DNA of 35,542 bases from Frankiales bacterium (GTDB lineage Bacteria > Actinomycetota > Actinomycetes > Mycobacteriales > SCTD01). Below, piece after piece: positions 30,946-35,542 of this stretch. The stretch spans positions 1 through 35,542 of the forward strand of contig JAOPWV010000070.1 in NCBI GenBank assembly GCA_025965475.1, read 5' to 3'. The translations under genes were made by a program, and so were the position numbers. The notes beneath the pieces were generated by a model, which saw only the letters and a program-made list of their open reading frames with translations, did no database searches and was not told where the DNA came from. Position 1 is the first letter of the stretch, and each line of letters opens with the position of its first letter.

Positions 30946-31455
30946 ATGAGCGCCCTCGAGCCCGAGGTGGACATCACCGTGACCGTCAACGGTGAGATCG
31001 TGACCGCCCGCGCACCTGCCCGGCTCCATGCGGCGGACTTCCTGCGTCAGCGGCTCGGCCTGACCGGGACGCACATCGGCTGCGAGCAGGGTGTCTGCGG
31101 CATGTGCACCGTCCTCGTCGACGGCGAGGCGGTGAAGTCCTGCCTGATGCTGGCCGTACAGCTCGACGGCAGGCAGGTGCAGACGGTGGAGTCGCTGGCC
31201 GAGGACGACCGCCTCAACCCGCTTCAGCAGGCGTTCAAGGACGAGCACGCGCTGCAGTGCGGGTTCTGCACCCCCGGTTTCCTCATGACGGCGACGGCGC
31301 TCGCGCGGCGGGGGGAGCGGCTGTCCCGCAACGAGATCCGCGAGGAGATCGCCGGCGTGCTGTGCCGGTGCACCGGCTACGACAACATCGTCAAGGCGAT
31401 CGAGAAGCACCTCGAGGAGACCGCCGACGCGGATGCGGCGCGGGTGGCCCGATGA
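30946..31455 (+). CDS. molybdenum hydroxylase 2Fe-2S (small) subunit
   Basis: This is a 169-residue CoxS/XdhC-type iron-sulfur subunit with two clusters. The plant-ferredoxin-type site is Cys46, Cys51, Cys54 (CEQGVCGMC) and Cys66. The helical site is Cys105, Cys108 (CGFCTPG), Cys140 and Cys142 (CRCTGY). It passes electrons from the Mo centre to the FAD subunit. The ATG at 30946 is nine bases after GGAGG; a GTG at 30940 is only three bases from it. The 100 bp before it show no clear promoter or terminator, so it is probably part of the same transcript. It overlaps the large subunit gene by four bases. Confidence 0.95.
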   Translation: MSALEPEVDITVTVNGEIVTARAPARLHAADFLRQRLGLTGTHIGCEQGVCGMCTVLVDGEAVKSCLMLAVQLDGRQVQTVESLAEDDRLNPLQQAFKDEHALQCGFCTPGFLMTATALARRGERLSRNEIREEIAGVLCRCTGYDNIVKAIEKHLEETADADAARVAR

Positions 31456-33842
31456 CCCACATCCTGGAGCGGCCGACCGGTCCGCTCGGCGGGTCCCACG
31501 ACGACCGCACCGACGCGATAGGCAGCAACGTCCCGCGCAAGGAGGACGACCGCCTGCTGCGCGGCGACGGGCGTTTCACCGACGACGTCGAGCCGCCGCA
31601 CGTCCTGCACATGGCGGTCGGGCGCTGCCCGTTCCCGCATGCGCAGATCCTCGGCATCGACACGTCCGCGGCGCTGGAGGTCGAGGGGGTCAAGCACATC
31701 CTCATCGGCTCCGACGTTCGTGCGGCCACCGAGCCGCTGACGGTCCTGCGGCCGGTGCCGGGCGCCCCCGATCTGCACTACTACGCGCTGGCCCAGGACG
31801 TCGCGACGTACGAGGGACAGCCCGTCGTCAGCGTGGTGGCGACGAGCCGGCACATCGCCGAGGACGCGCTCGAGCTGATCGACATCGACTACGAGCCGCT
31901 GCCCCACGTGGTGGACGTGATCGCCGCGCTGGAGCCGGACGCCCCCGTCATCCACCCGCACGTGCTCGGGTCCAACCTGCTCGTCTCGAACAGGGACGAG
32001 TCCGGTGACCCGGAGGCCCGGATGGCCGAGGCGGACGTCGTCGTCGCTGGCCGGTTCCGCATCAACCGCGTGACCGGGCTGCCCATGGAGACCCGCGGCA
32101 TCGTCGTCGAGTGGCGCCCGGGCGCGCGCGAGCTCACCGTGCACACGTCGACGCAGGTCCCGCACCTGGTGCGCAAGCAGCTCGCCGAGTCGCTGCGGCT
32201 GGACGAGGGCGAGATCCGCGCGGTGGCCTCCGACGTCGGCGGCGGCTTCGGGCTCAAGCTCGGTATCTACCCCGAGGACGTGCTGGCCTGCCTGCATGCG
32301 ATGGCCCTGCGCCGGCCGGTCAAGTGGACCGAGGACCGGTCCGAGCACTTCCGCGCCACGACGCACGCCCGCGAGGCCGTGCACGACTTCCGGATCGGCG
32401 CGACGGCCGACGGTCGGATGACGGCGATGACGAACGTCTACGCCACCGACCTCGGCGGGTGGAACTCCTCGTTCGGCTCGGCCCAGCTGTCCAGCGTCGT
32501 CTTCAACGGGCCGTACAAGATCGAGGACGGCTCGGTCGAGCGCCGGGTGATCGTGACCAACAAGACGCCGATCGGGGCGTACCGCGGGTACGGCCAGCCG
32601 GAAGTCAACTTCGCGTACGAGCGGCTGGTCGACCAGCTGGCCCGCCGGCTCGACATGGACCCGCTCGAGCTGCGCGCCATGAACATGGTGCGCCCGACCG
32701 ACATGCCGTGGCGCAACCCCAGCGGCGCCGTCTACGACAGCGGTGACTACGAGCTGTGCCTGCGGATGGCGGGCGACGCGGTCGGCTACGACGAACACCG
32801 CAAGGCCGTCCGCGGACCCCGTCCGGACGGGCGGTACGTCGGCATCGGCCTGTCGTCCTTCGTCGAGCGGACCGGCTACGCGAGCTCGCGATTCCTGGCC
32901 CGCCGTGGGTCGCAGTTCGGCGCGCACGAGAGCGTCACGTTGCGGGCCAACCGGTCCGGCGGCGTCGACCTGTACACCGGCGTCTCGACCATGGGACAGA
33001 GCAGCGAGACGGCGTTCGCCCAGGTGACGAGCAGCGTGCTCGGCATCGCGTACGACAAGGTGAGCGTGCACGCCGGCGACACGGCCGCGTCGCCGTTGAA
33101 CACCGGTGCCTTCGCGTCCCGCACGATGATCGCGGCGGCGGGGGCGCTCAAGGACGCGGCGACGCAGCTGCGCGACAAGACACTGCGCCTGGCGGCCTGG
33201 CGCCTCGAGACCGAGGTCGGCACGCTGGAGGTCGCCGGCGACCGGGTGCAGCACCGGTCCGACCCGGACCGGTACGTCCTGCTGTCCGAGGTCTTCTCGA
33301 TGGCGATCCTCGGACAGGGGCTGCCGCCGGACGAGGAGCCGGGCCTGGAGGCGACGGCGCACTTCGAGCCGCCGGACGCGGCGTACTCGTTCGGCACGGC
33401 CGCGGCAGTCGTCTCCGTCGATCCGAACACCGGCGACTTCGACGTCGAGCGCTTCGTCCTGGTCCACGACTGCGGCACCGTCGTGAACCCGAAGGTGGTC
33501 GACGGGCAGGTCCGTGGCGCGCTGGTCCAGGGGCTCGGCGCGGCGCTGTCCGAGGAGCTGCGGTACGACGCCGACAGCGGGCAGCTGGTCAACGGCACGA
33601 TGATGGACTACTTCGCGCCGAGCGCCGCCGACGTGCCTCCCATCGAGCTGCTGCACACCGAGGTGCCGTCACCGGTCACCACGTTCGGGGTCCGCGGGGT
33701 CGGCGAGGTGGGCACGATCCCGCCGGGCGCCGCGGTGGCCAACGCGATCTGCGACGCGCTTGCGGACTTCGGCGTGGAGCTGTCGACGCTGCCCATCACG
33801 CCCGAAAGCGTCTGGAAGGCGCTTCGGGAGCAGCGCGCCTGA
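31452..33842 (+). CDS. molybdenum hydroxylase molybdopterin (large) subunit
   Basis: This is a 796-residue catalytic subunit of the xanthine dehydrogenase/CO dehydrogenase family, binding the molybdopterin cytosine dinucleotide cofactor. Motifs: GSNVPRKEDDRLLRGDGRFTDDV at the N-terminus, DVGGGFGLKLGIYPEDV, TPIGAYRGYGQPE, STMGQSSETAFAQV, and GVRGVGEVGTIPPGAAVANAI with catalytic Glu752. The CO-dehydrogenase active-site loop with selenyl-cysteine ligand (VAYRCSFR) is replaced by GAYRGYGQ, so this is a hydroxylase, not a CO dehydrogenase. The inferred reaction is water-derived hydroxylation at the ring carbon next to nitrogen, giving 2,5-dihydroxypyridine or its phosphoester. No cofactor-maturation gene (XdhC type) lies in the window. 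Confidence 0.95.
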   Translation: MTHILERPTGPLGGSHDDRTDAIGSNVPRKEDDRLLRGDGRFTDDVEPPHVLHMAVGRCPFPHAQILGIDTSAALEVEGVKHILIGSDVRAATEPLTVLRPVPGAPDLHYYALAQDVATYEGQPVVSVVATSRHIAEDALELIDIDYEPLPHVVDVIAALEPDAPVIHPHVLGSNLLVSNRDESGDPEARMAEADVVVAGRFRINRVTGLPMETRGIVVEWRPGARELTVHTSTQVPHLVRKQLAESLRLDEGEIRAVASDVGGGFGLKLGIYPEDVLACLHAMALRRPVKWTEDRSEHFRATTHAREAVHDFRIGATADGRMTAMTNVYATDLGGWNSSFGSAQLSSVVFNGPYKIEDGSVERRVIVTNKTPIGAYRGYGQPEVNFAYERLVDQLARRLDMDPLELRAMNMVRPTDMPWRNPSGAVYDSGDYELCLRMAGDAVGYDEHRKAVRGPRPDGRYVGIGLSSFVERTGYASSRFLARRGSQFGAHESVTLRANRSGGVDLYTGVSTMGQSSETAFAQVTSSVLGIAYDKVSVHAGDTAASPLNTGAFASRTMIAAAGALKDAATQLRDKTLRLAAWRLETEVGTLEVAGDRVQHRSDPDRYVLLSEVFSMAILGQGLPPDEEPGLEATAHFEPPDAAYSFGTAAAVVSVDPNTGDFDVERFVLVHDCGTVVNPKVVDGQVRGALVQGLGAALSEELRYDADSGQLVNGTMMDYFAPSAADVPPIELLHTEVPSPVTTFGVRGVGEVGTIPPGAAVANAICDALADFGVELSTLPITPESVWKALREQRA

Positions 33843-33869
33843 GCCTCGCGGACCTGTCCAGCCCGCTCA

Positions 33870-33919
33870 CAGCCGTCACCCAGACTGCTGCCCACGCTGG
33901 CTGACCACCAGGACGGCTG
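33870..33919. terminator. weak inverted repeat between convergent operons
   Basis: CAGCCGTC (33870-33877) and GACGGCTG (33912-33919) are perfect reverse complements, but the 34-base loop is long. Its position between the Mo-subunit stop (33842) and the menA stop (33931) is where a shared terminator should lie, and nothing better is visible. Confidence 0.25.
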
Positions 33920-33930
33920 ATCCCGGGCAC

Positions 33931-34806
33931 TCAGCTGACGGCGAGGCCCAACGCCAGCAGGACGGCGTAGACCAGTTCGGTGCGGCCGGTGTCGCGCAGC
34001 ACCGGGATCAGGGCGAGCCCGGTGGCGCCGGACCGCACCGCCTGTACGGCAGGTCGGGCAGCGACGACGGCGAGCAGGGCGAGCAGTGCGGCCGGGTGGG
34101 CGAACGCCGCGGCGACCGCGAGCAGGAACGCGACGGCGACCAGTGCCACGTAGAGGTTCCGGGTGCGCGCCTCACCCAGCCGCACGGCCAGCGTGCGCTT
34201 GCCCGCCACCGCGTCGGTGCTGACGTCGCGCAGGTTGTTCGCGACGAGGATCGCGCAGGCCAGGCTGCCGACGCCGCAGGCCGCGGCGAGTGCCGACCAC
34301 GAGACCGCATCGGCCTGCGTGTACGTCGTACCGAGGACGGCAACGAGGCCGAAGAACACGAAGACGAAGACCTCGCCGAGACCGAGGTACCCGTACGGCT
34401 GCCGGCCGCCCGTGTAGTACCAGGCGGCGATGACGCTGGCTGCCCCCACGACGAGCAGCCACCAGTGCCCACTGAGTGCCACGAGGACGAGCCCGGCGGC
34501 GCCCGCCACCGCGAAGGCGGCGAACGCGGCGCGGCGTACGGCGGCGGGGCTGGCCGACCTGGAACCGGTGAGACGGAACGGCCCGACCCGGTCGTCATCC
34601 GTGCCGCGTACGCCGTCCGAGTAGTCGTTGGCGTAGTTGACGGCGACTTGCAGCGCGAGCGCGACGACGAGGGCCAGCAGAGCGCGGGGCAGGTCCAGGC
34701 CGGAGCTCAGTGCTGCGGCGGCGCCGGTTCCGGCGACGACCGGCGAGACCGCGGCCGGCAGGGTGCGGGGCCGTGCCCCCTCGACCCACTGTGCTGCCGT
34801 GGCCAT
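33931..34806 (-). CDS. menA: 1,4-dihydroxy-2-naphthoate polyprenyltransferase (MenA)
   Basis: This is a 291-residue membrane prenyltransferase of the UbiA superfamily that joins a polyprenyl chain to dihydroxynaphthoate in menaquinone synthesis. About eight to nine helices are present. The first Asp-rich motif is NYANDYSDGVRGTDDDRVGP (58-77) and the second is NNLRDVSTDAVAGKRTLAVRLG. WVEGARPRTLPAAVSPVVAGT near the N-terminus is characteristic of MenA. The ATG at 34806, with GAGAGG five bases upstream, was preferred over a longer reading to 34890. It lies 52 bp downstream of menE on the same strand, probably one operon. Confidence 0.95.
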   Translation of the reverse strand: MATAAQWVEGARPRTLPAAVSPVVAGTGAAAALSSGLDLPRALLALVVALALQVAVNYANDYSDGVRGTDDDRVGPFRLTGSRSASPAAVRRAAFAAFAVAGAAGLVLVALSGHWWLLVVGAASVIAAWYYTGGRQPYGYLGLGEVFVFVFFGLVAVLGTTYTQADAVSWSALAAACGVGSLACAILVANNLRDVSTDAVAGKRTLAVRLGEARTRNLYVALVAVAFLLAVAAAFAHPAALLALLAVVAARPAVQAVRSGATGLALIPVLRDTGRTELVYAVLLALGLAVS

Positions 34807-34858
34807 GCGGTCCTCTCCCCAGACGGATGCGCCGGTCGCCCGACGCCGCGCCATCCTC

Positions 34859-35542
34859 TCAGGGGGCGCCGGCGAGCCGGGCAGCGGCAACGCGGTCCGG
34901 CTTGCCTGGTCCGCGCAGCGGCAGCGCGTCGACGACGACGAGCCGGCGGGGGACGGCCTCGGCGCCCATCGTGCGGAGTACCGGCGCGCGCAGGTCCTCG
35001 AGCTGCGGCGGTCGCAGTGGGTCGGCGGCGACGACCACCGCGGTCACCAGCTGCCCCCACTCCGCATCGGGCACACCGACCACGATGCACTCGCGTACGC
35101 CGGGCAGGGCGGCCAGCGCCTCCTCCACCGCGGCCGGCGCGACCTTCAGCCCACCCGTGACCAGGACGTCGTCGGCGCGGCCGGACAGCCACAGCAGCCC
35201 GTCCGGCCGGACCTCGCCGAGGTCGTCGGTGCGGAACTCGCGCAGCCCACCGCTACGCGGGAACACCACCCGCGTCAGCCCCGGCCGGCCGCGGTAACCC
35301 CGGGCCACGACCGGCCCACCGAGCAGCACCCGGCCCGAGTCGTCGGTACGCGCCCGGACGCCGTCGAGCGGCCGTCCGTCGTACACGCAGCCGCCGCACG
35401 TCTCGCTCATGCCGTACGTCGTCACCGCCCGGACGCCCGCGGCCAGCGCCCGCTCGAGCACCGGCCGCGGCGTCGCGGCCCCGCCGACGAGCACGGCGTC
35501 GTACGACGTCAGGGCCTCGTGCGCGGACGGTTCGTCGAGCAG
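34859..35542 (-). CDS. menE: o-succinylbenzoate-CoA ligase (MenE), partial: N-terminal part beyond the window
   Basis: The C-terminal 227 residues of an acyl-CoA synthetase are present; the frame is open to the right edge, so the gene continues outside. Visible parts of the adenylating-enzyme fold are VLVGGAATPRPVLERAL, TTYGMSETCGGCVYDG (A5 motif), FRTDDLGEVRPDGLLWLSGRADDVLVTGGLKVAPAAVEEAL (A7-A8), and the C-terminal lysine region LPLRGPGKPDRVA. The compact size, YGMSETCGG motif and adjacent menA identify MenE, which activates o-succinylbenzoate for menaquinone synthesis. An apparent start at GTG 35494 is internal. Confidence 0.92.
   Translation of the reverse strand: MLDEPSAHEALTSYDAVLVGGAATPRPVLERALAAGVRAVTTYGMSETCGGCVYDGRPLDGVRARTDDSGRVLLGGPVVARGYRGRPGLTRVVFPRSGGLREFRTDDLGEVRPDGLLWLSGRADDVLVTGGLKVAPAAVEEALAALPGVRECIVVGVPDAEWGQLVTAVVVAADPLRPPQLEDLRAPVLRTMGAEAVPRRLVVVDALPLRGPGKPDRVAAARLAGAP

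Noticed and set aside
30893-30949. Short GTG-started reading frame whose stop overlaps the 2Fe-2S subunit start (ATGA), a possible leader peptide
   Set aside because: It is only 18 codons, has no clear Shine-Dalgarno and no regulatory codon bias; chance overlap is likely in this GC-rich frame.
22331-33842. Nicotinate degradation (nic cluster) as the function of the operon
   Set aside because: The lower pathway matches, but there is no 6-hydroxynicotinate 3-monooxygenase (NicC), and nicotinate pathways do not need a PEP-synthase-like pair. A missing nicC elsewhere in the genome cannot be excluded, so this remains the main alternative.
31452-33842. Carbon monoxide dehydrogenase (CoxL) suggested by the CoxS/M/L/G-like subunits
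   Set aside because: The CODH-specific VAYRCSFR-type loop is absent (GAYRGYGQ instead), and the neighbours are pyridine ring-cleavage enzymes.

Overview
The window is GC-rich chromosomal DNA of an actinomycete (phylum Actinomycetota). The evidence is strong G/C at third codon positions, many GTG starts and one TTG start, GTGA/ATGA stop-start overlaps, FadR-type GntR regulators, a DUF3099 membrane protein, a CYTH-CHAD protein and a menE-menA pair for menaquinone. Genus cannot be fixed from the sequence. There is no transposase, integrase, CRISPR array or phage gene.

Layout. (1) 1-828: tRNA-Arg(ACG) and a DinB-family protein. (2) 1007-7173: an amino-acid-type APC permease; a GntR repressor translationally coupled to a soluble Cache-domain protein; and, divergently, a GlcF-like Fe-S protein, a GlcD-like flavoprotein and an 85-residue orphan. 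This looks like a regulated oxidation module for a 2-hydroxyacid-like substrate. (3) 7186-13440: DUF3099 protein, two intergenic hairpins, an MHS-type transporter, and a divergent coupled operon of SDR, aldehyde dehydrogenase, UbiD and UbiX. Together these suggest alcohol to aldehyde to acid, then prenyl-FMN decarboxylation of an unidentified, probably aromatic, compound. (4) 13448-19526: CYTH-CHAD protein, LysR regulator, cytochrome P450, lone ABC ATPase, MFS permease. (5) 19540-33842: the most interesting part, an N-heterocycle catabolic locus. (6) 33931-35542: menA and partial menE.

The 22331-33842 operon encodes a complete lower pathway from 2,5-dihydroxypyridine: ring-opening dioxygenase (NicX-like), N-formylmaleamate deformylase (NicD-like), maleamate amidohydrolase (NicF-like) and maleate isomerase (NicE-like), ending at fumarate. 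The upper step is a molybdenum hydroxylase with FAD, 2Fe-2S and Mo subunits plus a separate, membrane-anchored SRPBCC protein. It comes with a PEP-synthase-like protein pair (phosphohistidine protein and ATP-grasp protein) built like phenylphosphate synthase. No NicC-type monooxygenase is present. From memory, this set matches the 3-hydroxypyridine cluster of Ensifer adhaerens HP1, in which a four-component dehydrogenase needs the PEP-utilising protein and the dikinase. An HD-domain protein sits in the same overlap chain. I therefore propose, as inference, a phosphorylate-hydroxylate-dephosphorylate route: the PEP-like pair phosphorylates the ring hydroxyl, the Mo enzyme hydroxylates the phosphoester, and the HD protein releases 2,5-dihydroxypyridine.

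The operon is divergent from an Amt-family permease that has lost both pore histidines. The 466-bp region between them carries two identical 15-bp sites (GGTATACACGTATGC), one over each predicted core promoter. They are likely operators of the GntR repressor encoded at 19540-20250.
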